Below, piece after piece: positions 8,004 to 15,634 of a DNA stretch of 35,270 nucleotides (its first letter is position 1; each line of letters begins with the position of its first letter). The position numbers were made by a program, and so were the translations under genes. Origin of the DNA: an uncultured bacterium (GTDB lineage Bacteria; Nitrospirota; Thermodesulfovibrionia; Thermodesulfovibrionales; CALJEL01); the NCBI GenBank assembly GCA_938074335.1, contig CALJEL010000105.1, positions 1-35,270 on the forward strand. The letters are read 5' to 3'. The notes under the pieces are model-generated. The model was not told the DNA's origin and made no database searches. It saw nothing but the letters and a program-made list of their open reading frames with translations.

Positions 8004-9076
8004 ACCTTCAACTTCATCATGGAGGAGACATATACAGCCTTTTGAGTGAAGGCATAAGACAGGAAGAGATCCTTGATTTTAGCGCATCAATAAATCCACT
8101 GGGTCCTCCAGCCTCTGTTATTGAGGCACTCAGGGATAGCTTAAAAATGCTACGGCATTATCCTGATCCCCATGCACGGCAATTAAAAAAGGCTATTGCC
8201 GAGCAATATAATATTGAACCTGAGACCGTAATACCTGGAAACGGGAGCACAGAGCTCATCTATCTAATCGTAAGGGCTTTGAGACCTGAAAAGGCTCTCA
8301 TCCCTGTTCCTACCTTTTCAGAATACGAAAGGGCCTGTAAGTGTTATGGCTCAAGTGTTATGAGTTATGAATTAAGGGAAGAAAACAATTTTGATTTAAA
8401 CCCTGATGACTTTATCTCCTTCATCACCAGTTACTCCTCTGAGCCCTTTGATATGATCTTTCTCTGTAATCCAAATAATCCTACAGGAAGATTAATTAAG
8501 AAAGAAGAGGTTCTGAAGATAGCAGAGGCCTGTGGTAAGGCCAGGGTCTATCTTGTTGTTGATGAGGCCTTTATTGATTTTATACCTGAAGAATCGGTTA
8601 TGGAACATGTAAGGGAAAATCCCTATCTTATTGTGCTCAGGTCCATGACAAAGTTTTATGGCCTTGCTGGATTGAGGCTGGGCTATGGAGTCTTTCATAA
8701 AGATATTATTGATAAGGTCCTTACTCATAAAGAACCCTGGACAGTAAACAGCCCTGCCCAGATAGCTGGTACCACGGCAATCCAGGATAAGGATTTCAGG
8801 ACAACAAGCCTTAACAGGTTTGCACAATGGAAGAAAAACATGGAGGAGCTCTTTACAAAAAAAGGCATTTATACCCTGCCTTCAGCAGCAAATTTTTATC
8901 TCTTTAAGGCATCCTCTAACCTGGCATCAATCTTAAGAAAGAAGGCAATACTCATAAGGGACTGCTCAGATTTCAGAGGTCTTAAGACCTCTGATGGTCA
9001 TGGCTGGTTCAGGGTATCTGTAAGAATGCCTGAGGAGAATGAGAGATTGTTCAGGGAGATAGAAGATGAGCTCTAA
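8000..9076 (+). CDS. cobD: L-threonine-O-3-phosphate decarboxylase
   Basis: PLP enzyme of the aspartate aminotransferase fold (class I/II) that makes aminopropanol phosphate for CbiB. The N-terminus HHGGDIYSL and LDFSASINPLGPP are typical of CobD as opposed to the related histidinol-phosphate aminotransferase. CNPNNPTG is at residues 156-163, the cofactor aspartate in VVDEAFIDF at 188, and the Schiff-base lysine is Lys218 in SMTKFYGLAGLRLGYG. C-terminal WFRVSVRMPEEN is also family-like. Length 358 is normal. Direct overlap with cbiB supports CobD over HisC. Confidence 0.9.
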   Translation: MNLQLHHGGDIYSLLSEGIRQEEILDFSASINPLGPPASVIEALRDSLKMLRHYPDPHARQLKKAIAEQYNIEPETVIPGNGSTELIYLIVRALRPEKALIPVPTFSEYERACKCYGSSVMSYELREENNFDLNPDDFISFITSYSSEPFDMIFLCNPNNPTGRLIKKEEVLKIAEACGKARVYLVVDEAFIDFIPEESVMEHVRENPYLIVLRSMTKFYGLAGLRLGYGVFHKDIIDKVLTHKEPWTVNSPAQIAGTTAIQDKDFRTTSLNRFAQWKKNMEELFTKKGIYTLPSAANFYLFKASSNLASILRKKAILIRDCSDFRGLKTSDGHGWFRVSVRMPEENERLFREIEDEL

Positions 9077-10454
9077 GTTTCTCATTGCTGCAACTCATAG
9101 CGGTTCAGGAAAGACAACCCTCACGCTGGGCATCCTCAGGGTGCTGAAAGAAAGGGGCCTGAAGGTCCAGTCCTTCAAGGCGGGTCCTGATTTTATCGAC
9201 CCGGGGCTTCATGGCCTTATAACAGGGAGGCCCTCGGTAAACCTTGATTTATGGATCATGGGTGAGGAATATGTGAAAGGGATATTTAATAAATACAGTG
9301 ATGCAGTGGATGCAGTTGTTGTGGAGGGTGTCATGGGTCTTTTTGATGGTTCTCCATCAAATGCAGAGCTTGCAAGGTGTCTCGGGCTTCCTGTCTTGCT
9401 TGTAATAGATACCTATGGAATGGCAGAAAGCCTCAGGCCAGTTGTAAGAGGATATATGGAAGAGGCAAAGGAAAGAGGAGTTGATATAACGGGTCTGATC
9501 TTTAACAGGACAGGTGGAGAAGAACATTATAAGAGGCTGAGGGAATCCATTAAAGACCTCAGAGTAGAGGTTTTTGGTTATTTACCAAGGAATAAAAACT
9601 TCACTATTCCATCAAGACATCTTGGCCTTTACAGGGCAGAGGATTCTCCTCTTTCAGGAGAGGCAATAAGTGAACTAACAGAGTGCATAAGGAAGTTTAT
9701 TGATATTGATAGATTATTAAGGCAAACTCACGCTCAGAAGGATTACCTCTGCCATGGTAATTCAAAACTCAAAATTCAAAGTTCAAACTGCCCTGCTATT
9801 GCCATTGCCAGTGATGGTGCCTTCAGTTTTTATTACAGGGATATGATTGAGGGATTAAAGGATTCTGGCGCTGAGATTGTAGAGTTCAGTCCTTTACATG
9901 ATAGAGAAATACCAGAAGGTGTCGATTTTATTTATATTGGAGGTGGCTATCCAGAGCTTTATGCTCAAGAACTTTCAGAAAATCAATCAATGATTGAATC
10001 AATAAAAAGATGGGCACTTGAGGGAAGACCCCTTTATGCAGAGTGTGGGGGTCTTATGTATCTTTCAAAGGGTATTTATATAAATAATGTCTGTTATCCC
10101 ATGGCTGGTATATTCCCCTTCCATACAAAGATGAATGAGAAACCCGTGCTTGGCTATAGACTTATTGAAAATGCCATCAACGGAGAGCTCTACAGAGGGC
10201 ATGAATTTCATTATTCAAAAATTGAAGAAAGGGATAAGAAGGTAGAAAGGATCTTCAGACTTTATACCAAAGATATTAGGTATTTGAAGGAGGAGGGATT
10301 TCTATTTAAGAAAACCCTTGCCACTTATGTGCACATTCATGATGTAGGATCAATAATTAAGGTGCTTACGGAGGATTTGAGGTGCCAGATCGCAGGGTCC
10401 TACAGCGTGGGAGTAAATCAAGATTTACCCCCACGAACCCCTGACATATTGTGA
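9066..10454 (+). CDS. cbiA: Cobyrinate a,c-diamide synthase
   Basis: Amidates the a and c carboxylates of (cob)yrinic acid with glutamine. The P-loop is in ATHSGSGKTTLT (residues 9-20), FKAGPDFIDPGLH and EGVMGLFDG follow, and the amidotransferase half has IGGGYPELYA (291-300), nucleophile Cys327 in YAECGGLMY, and histidines in GHEFHYS (378-384) and TYVHIHDVG (420-428). Residues about 229-241 (CHGNSKLKIQSSN), in the linker between the halves, are written by a low-complexity TTCAAA repeat. The last 20 residues after the final motif have no family look and may be an acquired tail. Overlaps cobD by 11 bp. Confidence 0.95.
   Translation: MSSKFLIAATHSGSGKTTLTLGILRVLKERGLKVQSFKAGPDFIDPGLHGLITGRPSVNLDLWIMGEEYVKGIFNKYSDAVDAVVVEGVMGLFDGSPSNAELARCLGLPVLLVIDTYGMAESLRPVVRGYMEEAKERGVDITGLIFNRTGGEEHYKRLRESIKDLRVEVFGYLPRNKNFTIPSRHLGLYRAEDSPLSGEAISELTECIRKFIDIDRLLRQTHAQKDYLCHGNSKLKIQSSNCPAIAIASDGAFSFYYRDMIEGLKDSGAEIVEFSPLHDREIPEGVDFIYIGGGYPELYAQELSENQSMIESIKRWALEGRPLYAECGGLMYLSKGIYINNVCYPMAGIFPFHTKMNEKPVLGYRLIENAINGELYRGHEFHYSKIEERDKKVERIFRLYTKDIRYLKEEGFLFKKTLATYVHIHDVGSIIKVLTEDLRCQIAGSYSVGVNQDLPPRTPDIL
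9759..9788 (+). repeat. TTCAAA-type repeat in frame inside cbiA
   Basis: Four imperfect units of the type TTCAAAACTC / AAAATTCAAAG / TTCAAAC form a 30-bp tract coding for about ten polar residues in the linker of CbiA. A related tract lies between cobT and cobS. Confidence 0.5.
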
Positions 10455-10463
10455 GGTCTTACG

Positions 10464-11489
10464 ATGAGGATGGAGTCTATAATAATTATAGGTCATGGAA
10501 GTCCTCTGGAGGAGGCAAATAACCTTCATGAATTTGCAGCCCTTCTTCATCCATTGATTCATCCCGGGTGCAAGAAGAGGTGTGTAAGAATAGCCTATTT
10601 ACAATTTGGAAAGCCAGATCTCTTTGAAGCCATTGAAGACTCTGTCCAGGGCGGTGCAAAAAGGCTCATTATTCATCCCTTCTTCCTTTCAAAAGGATTA
10701 CATGTAAGCAAGGATATTCCTGAGATGATAGAAAGGGCAAGGGCCCTGTATCCTGATATAGAATTTCTTTACACAGAGCCTCTCGGATTTAATGAAACAA
10801 CTGCAAGGTTAGTAATAGAAAGGATTAAAAAAGTAGCTGAGGTTAAGGGGCTTTCAGCAGGAGAACATATTGAAAAAATAAGCTTTGAAAGGATTTCAGA
10901 AGAGTTTGGACTCATGGAGGCCTCTGCAGAGGCAGAGGTCATAAAAAGGGTTATACATACCACTGCTGATCCTGAGTTCAAAGAGACACTCCTTTTTCAT
11001 CCTGATGCTATAAGGTCTGGTATAGAGGCAATAAAGAAAGGTAAATATATATTAACTGATGTAGAGATGGTAAAGGTTGGGATTAATGAGGAGTTATTGC
11101 AATCCCTTTCAGGTGGAAAGGTTATATGTCATATAAAAACACAACTCAGAAGACCTGATAGAACAAAGGCTGAGCTTGCCATAGAGTATGCCTTGAGGGA
11201 TAACCAGGAGATAGGCATTATTGCTATTGGAAATGCACCAACTGCACTTTTACGGGCAATCGAGATCCTTAATTCTAAGCCCCTTGCTTCACCATTTCTT
11301 GTTGTGGGAGTGCCTGTGGGTTTTGTAAATGCCCTTGAATCAAAACTGCTTCTTTCAAGACAGAATTTTCCTTTCATAACCAATCTTAGCAGAAAAGGAG
11401 GTTCCACGGTTGCAGTGGCAATTGTGAATGCCCTGTTAAAACTTGCATATAATGACGGGCTTTTAAGGAGGTATGAAAATGAAATTTAA
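10464..11489 (+). CDS. cbiXC: Fused sirohydrochlorin cobaltochelatase (CbiX) and cobalt-precorrin-8 methylmutase (CbiC)
   Basis: Two enzymes in one 341-residue chain. Residues 1-125 are a short CbiX: IIIIGHGSP with metal-site His11 and FFLSKGLHVSKDIP with His80; it inserts cobalt into sirohydrochlorin, the first step of the anaerobic route. Residues about 135-335 are CbiC: EEFGLMEASAEAEVIKRVIHTTADPEF, with His165 at the position of the catalytic histidine that moves the methyl group from C11 to C12, then TDVEMVKVGI, IAIGNAPTALLR and VGVPVGFVNALESK. The chain is continuous with no internal stop. It catalyses non-adjacent steps, so the fusion reflects co-expression rather than channelling. Overlaps cbiM by 17 bp. 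Confidence 0.93.
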   Translation: MRMESIIIIGHGSPLEEANNLHEFAALLHPLIHPGCKKRCVRIAYLQFGKPDLFEAIEDSVQGGAKRLIIHPFFLSKGLHVSKDIPEMIERARALYPDIEFLYTEPLGFNETTARLVIERIKKVAEVKGLSAGEHIEKISFERISEEFGLMEASAEAEVIKRVIHTTADPEFKETLLFHPDAIRSGIEAIKKGKYILTDVEMVKVGINEELLQSLSGGKVICHIKTQLRRPDRTKAELAIEYALRDNQEIGIIAIGNAPTALLRAIEILNSKPLASPFLVVGVPVGFVNALESKLLLSRQNFPFITNLSRKGGSTVAVAIVNALLKLAYNDGLLRRYENEI

Positions 11490-12228
11490 AGGACATGGTC
11501 TGAAGATACTGATGCCCTCTCTGCTACTTTTGCCAGATAATGCCCAGGCCATGCACATCTCAGAGGGGATATTACCTTTTAACTGGGCCTTGTTCTGGTT
11601 TATTGTGGCAGCGCCCTTTATGGTGTGGGGGTTGTATGAACTGAAAAAGAGGTCTTCCACTGACATATCCTTTAAACCACTTGTAGGACTTCTGGCTGCA
11701 GTGGTCTTTATCATCTCCTGTATGCCCATACCTGTTCCAACAGCAGGCACATGCAGCCATCCCTGCGGCACAGGTATATCAGGGATACTTCTGGGACCGG
11801 CAATCAGCATATTGATCTCTGCTGTAGCCCTGCTGATTCAGGCACTGTTTCTTGCCCATGGAGGCCTGACAACCTGGGGCGCAAATATAGTTGCCATGGG
11901 GATAATGGGCTCCATTGCTGGATTTCTCACATTCAAGCTTCTAAGGAGCCTGAAGATGAATATGGCAGTGTCAGGATTCATGGCTGGTTTGTTTGCTGAC
12001 TGGGCCACATACCTGACCACATCTGTTGAGCTTGCCTCTGGCATAAGGGGAGATTCTCCTTTTTTACCTCTCTTCTGGAAGATACTCATTGCCTTCATAC
12101 CAACTCAACTTCCCCTCGGGATACTTGAGGGTGCCATGACCTCAGGGATGGTTGTTCTCATTTATAAAAAACGGCCAGACCTGCTTGTAAAAATGCGGGT
12201 ATTAAAGGCAGAGGAGGTGAGGGTATGA
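11473..12228 (+). CDS. cbiM: Cobalt ECF transporter, substrate-specific component
   Basis: Membrane subunit that binds Co2+ from outside. An N-terminal signal (basic MKMKFKGHGLK, then hydrophobic LMPSLLLL) ends in NAQA just before MHISEGILP. Cleavage after Ala26 would leave Met27-His28 at the new N-terminus, the pair that coordinates metal in CbiM/NikM structures. Family blocks: TAGTCSHPCGTGISG, AHGGLTTWGANIVAMG and a final helix with GILEGAMTSGMVV. Six to seven hydrophobic segments are visible. Length 251 including the signal is typical. ATG at 11473 or 11479 are both possible starts. Followed with overlap by cbiN. Confidence 0.95.
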   Translation: MKMKFKGHGLKILMPSLLLLPDNAQAMHISEGILPFNWALFWFIVAAPFMVWGLYELKKRSSTDISFKPLVGLLAAVVFIISCMPIPVPTAGTCSHPCGTGISGILLGPAISILISAVALLIQALFLAHGGLTTWGANIVAMGIMGSIAGFLTFKLLRSLKMNMAVSGFMAGLFADWATYLTTSVELASGIRGDSPFLPLFWKILIAFIPTQLPLGILEGAMTSGMVVLIYKKRPDLLVKMRVLKAEEVRV

Positions 12229-12530
12229 AGTCTCAGTCCTTGAATCTTAAGTCTTCAATCTCAGGTTTAGTCCTTTTATGCCTTTCTATAACCCTGCTAT
12301 TCTCATTAATTGCTCCTCTATTTGCAGAAGAGGGTTCCAGATGGTCAGGTGTAGATAAGTCCGTGATAGAAAAATTTGCAAAGGAGCACGGCAGGGAGGC
12401 ACGGGAACCCTTTATAAACACAGATCAGGGAGACCTGTTGCTTTTTGTCTTCCTGATGGCAGGCGCAGCAGGTGGATTCATGGCTGGCTATTACTGGAGG
12501 GTTTTACTGGGAAGGAGAGAAAACCAATGA
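12225..12530 (+). CDS. cbiN: CbiN-like small membrane component of the cobalt transporter
   Basis: A 101-residue protein with two hydrophobic segments (about 12-33 and 70-92) and a polar, exported loop between them (EEGSRWSGVDKS...FINTDQGDLLL), the layout of CbiN, which assists metal loading of CbiM. Residue similarity to classical CbiN is weak by eye (I do not see the usual long conserved loop), so the name rests mostly on length, topology and the position between cbiM (4-bp overlap) and cbiQ. An unrelated small accessory subunit remains possible. Confidence 0.72.
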   Translation: MKSQSLNLKSSISGLVLLCLSITLLFSLIAPLFAEEGSRWSGVDKSVIEKFAKEHGREAREPFINTDQGDLLLFVFLMAGAAGGFMAGYYWRVLLGRRENQ

Positions 12531-12628
12531 GCCCTATGCGATAGTGTAGGGCCGAAAAAATTTTTAGCCCCTGCTTGTAGGTGAAGGGGTGAATCGGCAT
12601 ACCCGCCATTGCTATGGCATTTTAGGAT
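12531..12628. repeat. 98-bp gap with hairpins and repeat fragments between cbiN and cbiQ
   Basis: The only sizeable gap inside the transporter genes. It holds CCCTA...TAGGG and GGGC...GCCC inverted pairs around AAAAAATTTTT (about 12533-12570), a copy of the GTGAAGGGGTGAA repeat (12580-12592), GGCATACCCGCCATT (12596-12610), which recurs inverted at about 35110-35125, and GCCAT/ATGGC just before cbiQ. No open frame of note. Confidence 0.55.
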
Positions 12629-13396
12629 ATGGAGATATTTTCTGAATATCTAAAGAGGGATAATTTCCTTTTAGCGGTTGATGCAAGGATAAAACTCCTT
12701 TTTGCACTCGGATTGCTCGCAATGGTGCTGAGTTATAAGGGATTTTTCTTTCCACTTCTCACAGTAATCCTGAGCCTTGGCCTGTGCCTCTGGCTCAGGG
12801 TGCCTCTAAGGATAGTCTTTATGAGATTCTCAGAGCCTCTGTTTATTGCATCAATCATAGTGGTTTTAAAGGTCTTCTTTTCAGGAAAAGAGCTGCTCTT
12901 TTATCTCCCCATTCCCTATTCTAAGTTCTCGCTATTTACATTGGTTGCTCATAGAGACGGACTTATGGAAGGTATGCAAATCGCTTCCAGGATATTAGGT
13001 GCGGTATCCATAGTGGTGGTAATGGGATTCTTAATACCCTTTACAGAATTCATATCAGCCCTTTCATGGATGAGGATTCCAAAGGGGTTTGTAGAGATAC
13101 TCCTCTTTACCTATCGCTATATCTTTGTATTGATGGAGGATGCCATGGTTATCTACAATGCCCAGAAAAACCGTCTCGGCTATTCAAGCATAAGGCGTGG
13201 ACTTTCATCCTTCAGCGACCTTACAGCTTCTCTTATATTAAGGGCCTTTGAAAAGAGCGAACAGATCACATCTTCTATGATCCAGCGTGGATACGATGGT
13301 GGTATCCCTGCCATAAGGCACAGGCCCTTCAAGGCTACTGAAGTCCTGGTATCTTTGTTAATCTTAACAGTACTGGGGGTTATATGGAGGGTCTAA
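12629..13396 (+). CDS. cbiQ: Cobalt ECF transporter, transmembrane (T) component
   Basis: Membrane coupling subunit linking CbiM to the ATPase. Begins with LAVDARIKLLFALG and ends with the T-component coupling-helix motif LRAFEKSEQITSSMIQRGYDGG, which contacts the CbiO ATPase. About five hydrophobic helices (25-60, 75-90, 115-135, 160-175, 233-253). Length 255 is typical. A modest AGGA lies 4-6 bp before the ATG; cbiO starts inside its last codons (13-bp overlap). Confidence 0.93.
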   Translation: MEIFSEYLKRDNFLLAVDARIKLLFALGLLAMVLSYKGFFFPLLTVILSLGLCLWLRVPLRIVFMRFSEPLFIASIIVVLKVFFSGKELLFYLPIPYSKFSLFTLVAHRDGLMEGMQIASRILGAVSIVVVMGFLIPFTEFISALSWMRIPKGFVEILLFTYRYIFVLMEDAMVIYNAQKNRLGYSSIRRGLSSFSDLTASLILRAFEKSEQITSSMIQRGYDGGIPAIRHRPFKATEVLVSLLILTVLGVIWRV

Positions 13397-14304
13397 AAGT
13401 GAGAGGATGGTCTTCACCAGCAGGAGGTAAAGACAACCTGCAAGAGACAAGCCAGAAAAATGATATCAGGCTTTCAGTTCAGATAAGTTCCTTTCAGTAT
13501 CCTGATGGCACGATAGCCCTTTCAGAGATAAATATGGAGATCAGAAGGGGTGAATTTATAGGAATACTCGGTTCAAATGGTTCAGGAAAGACAACGCTCC
13601 TTAAGATAATGGACGGCCTGATAAAGGATTATAAAGGCATGGTCTATCTTGATGGAATGGATATCAGAAAACTCTCTCCAAAGGAGATCTACAGCAAGGT
13701 CGGTCTTATCTTTCAAAACCCTGATGACCAGCTCTTTGCATCAACGGTCTTTGAGGATGTGGCCTTTGGACCAATAAATATGGGCTTTAGGGAAGAAGAG
13801 GTGGTAAGCCGTGTTAATGAGGCTCTCAGGACTGTGGAGATGGAAATATGCGCAAAAAGATCCATACATAATCTTAGTTATGGACAGAAAAAAAGAATAT
13901 GCATCGCAGGGCTCCTTGCCATGGGGCATGAAATACTGCTCCTTGATGAGCCCACTGCTGGACTGGATCCCATGGGAGAGCGCAAGATGATGGATCTCCT
14001 CATGAGGTTAAATAAAGAAAAAGGTGTTACAATAGTGATGGCAACGCACAGTGTTGACCTTGTTCCCCTGTTTATTAATAGATTGTATATCCTAAGCAGA
14101 GGAAGGATTGTCAGATCAGGAAAGCCAGAGGAAGTATTCACCGCACCTGCCGAAATGGAAAGTGTAAAGCTCAGGCTTCCACAGATAGCAGAGCTCATCT
14201 GGAGGCTCAAACATGAGGATAAAATACCCTTTAAAAAGATTCCACTTACCATTGGAGAGGCACGAAGAGAACTTCTCAGACAGATGGGAATAAATCATGC
14301 GTAA
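13384..14304 (+). CDS. cbiO: Cobalt ECF transporter ATP-binding protein
   Basis: ABC ATPase that powers cobalt uptake. Walker A GSNGSGKT is at residues 63-70, the Q-loop IFQNPDDQLFA at 109-119, signature LSYGQKKR at 164-171, Walker B ILLLDEP at 184-190 and the switch histidine in MATHSVD. IFQNPDDQLF is typical of ECF-type ATPases. It has 306 residues; the first 30 residues before the ABC fold are polar and without family features, so the native start could be further in, but no better start with a ribosome site is obvious. One CbiO is present, so it presumably works as a homodimer. Confidence 0.95.
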   Translation: MEGLKVRGWSSPAGGKDNLQETSQKNDIRLSVQISSFQYPDGTIALSEINMEIRRGEFIGILGSNGSGKTTLLKIMDGLIKDYKGMVYLDGMDIRKLSPKEIYSKVGLIFQNPDDQLFASTVFEDVAFGPINMGFREEEVVSRVNEALRTVEMEICAKRSIHNLSYGQKKRICIAGLLAMGHEILLLDEPTAGLDPMGERKMMDLLMRLNKEKGVTIVMATHSVDLVPLFINRLYILSRGRIVRSGKPEEVFTAPAEMESVKLRLPQIAELIWRLKHEDKIPFKKIPLTIGEARRELLRQMGINHA

Positions 14305-14812
14305 AGGTTATATCCATATTTACACAGGAGATGGTAAGGGCAAAACCACTGCAGCAATAGGCCTTGCTGTGAGGGCAGCTGGTGCGGGCCTTAAGGTCCT
14401 TTTTGTACAGTTTATAAAAAACAGAAGATGCAGTGAGCATAAGGCACTGGAGAGATTTATTGATCTGATTACAATAAAACAGTATGGTAAAGGTTTCATA
14501 AGAGGTAAACCCTCAAGAGAAACAGAAAGGATTATCAAAAAGGGATTTAACGAAGTAAAGAAGGCAGCTCTATCAGGAGCTTATGACCTTGTAATACTGG
14601 ATGAGATTAATGTGGTCCTTCATTACAATCTTTTAGATATAGATGAGATACTGGACCTGTTCAAAAATAAGCCCGGGGCAGTTGAACTTGTCCTCACCGG
14701 GAGATATGCATCTGAGAAACTTATTAAAAAGGCTGACCTTGTGACAGAGATGAAAAAGATAAAACATTATATGGACAGAGGTATAAGGGCAAGGATCGGG
14801 GTAGAGAAATGA
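14297..14812 (+). CDS. cobA: Cob(I)yrinic acid a,c-diamide adenosyltransferase
   Basis: CobA/CobO/BtuR-type enzyme that transfers the adenosyl group from ATP to Co(I) corrinoids. The N-terminal P-loop reads YTGDGKGKTTAA (residues 9-20), with LFVQFIK, LVILDEINVVL and the C-terminal LVTEMKKIKHYMDRGIRARIGVE, all typical of the family. Length 171 is normal. It overlaps cbiO by 8 bp and cobF by 4 bp. Adenosylation precedes the CobQ step encoded earlier in the same unit. Confidence 0.93.
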   Translation: MRKGYIHIYTGDGKGKTTAAIGLAVRAAGAGLKVLFVQFIKNRRCSEHKALERFIDLITIKQYGKGFIRGKPSRETERIIKKGFNEVKKAALSGAYDLVILDEINVVLHYNLLDIDEILDLFKNKPGAVELVLTGRYASEKLIKKADLVTEMKKIKHYMDRGIRARIGVEK

Positions 14813-15603
14813 GAAAACTCTATCTCATAGGGATTGGACCCGGGGGCCCTCAATATCTTACCATTGAGGCTGCTGAGACAATCAAAAGGGTAAGACTCTT
14901 CTTCATCTTTGAAAAGGCATCAGAAAAAAATAGAGATCTGGCTGAGATGAGAAAACAGATAATTGAAAGAGTCAAATTAGATAAGGATTACAGGATAGTA
15001 GAGGTAAAAATCCCTGAAAGGCAAAAGGGTGGCAGGGATATGGATGATTATAAAAAAAGGGTTATCTCCTGGAGAGTGGAAAAGGCAAAGATCCTTGCTC
15101 AGGTTATTAATAAGGAGATGACCGATAATGAAAGTGCCTGCCTTCTTATCTGGGGTGAGCCATCTCTTTACGATGGGCATATGGAGATACTTCAATATAT
15201 AATTGAAAACAGACTTGCTGATCTTGAGTTTGAAGTAATTCCTGGCATAAGCAGCCTTCAGCTCCTCACAGCAAGGCACAGGATTCCCCTTAATCTTGCC
15301 GGCGATACCATTACTATTACAACTGGAAGAAGATTAAAAGAGAAACAGCCTGAAGACATTAAAAACACTGCAGTATTACTTGATAATTATCTTACCTACA
15401 GGAAGTTTACAGAGACTGATCTTTACATCTACTGGGGTGCCTATCTTGGCACAGAAGATGAGGTCCTTATATCGGGAAAGCTTAGGGATGTAGTGGATGA
15501 AATTGTCAGGATAAGAAGCGAGATGAGAAAAAAGAAGGGATGGATAATGGAGACATATATCCTGAGGCTAATGGCTGAACAGGTTAAGATGCGTAATGCG
15601 TGA
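14809..15603 (+). CDS. cobF: Precorrin-6A synthase (deacetylating)-like methyltransferase
   Basis: SAM-dependent tetrapyrrole methylase that in the aerobic pathway methylates C1 and releases acetate. The start YLIGIGPGGPQYLTIEAAE is common to the superfamily. What marks CobF rather than CbiL/CobI is the sequence LLIWGEPSLYDGHMEIL, IPGISSLQLLTARHRIPLN, ITTGRRLKE, then DLYIYWGAYLGTEDEVLISG and KKGWIMETYILR at the end. Length 264 fits CobF (about 255-265). The neighbours (CbiX, separate CbiE/CbiT-type fusion, CbiA) point to an anaerobic, cobalt-early route, where CbiD normally does the C1 methylation, so the true substrate here may be a cobalt-precorrin. Overlaps the adenosyltransferase by 4 bp. 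Confidence 0.85.
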   Translation: MRKLYLIGIGPGGPQYLTIEAAETIKRVRLFFIFEKASEKNRDLAEMRKQIIERVKLDKDYRIVEVKIPERQKGGRDMDDYKKRVISWRVEKAKILAQVINKEMTDNESACLLIWGEPSLYDGHMEILQYIIENRLADLEFEVIPGISSLQLLTARHRIPLNLAGDTITITTGRRLKEKQPEDIKNTAVLLDNYLTYRKFTETDLYIYWGAYLGTEDEVLISGKLRDVVDEIVRIRSEMRKKKGWIMETYILRLMAEQVKMRNA

Positions 15604-15634
15604 TGAGTAATGCGTGATGGGTAATGTGTGATGG
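15593..15634 (+). repeat. Three 14-bp tandem repeats across the cobF end and cbiET start
   Basis: GTAATGCGTGATGA (15593), GTAATGCGTGATGG (15607) and GTAATGTGTGATGG (15621) follow head to tail. The first carries the cobF stop codon TGA and the last carries the candidate starts of cbiET (GTG 15628, ATG 15631). Confidence 0.85.

Noticed and set aside
14809-15603. CbiL/CobI (C20-methyltransferase)
   Set aside because: The middle and C-terminal blocks match CobF and not CbiL.
15593-15634. CRISPR array
   Set aside because: Units are 14 bp and head to tail without spacers; no cas genes are nearby.
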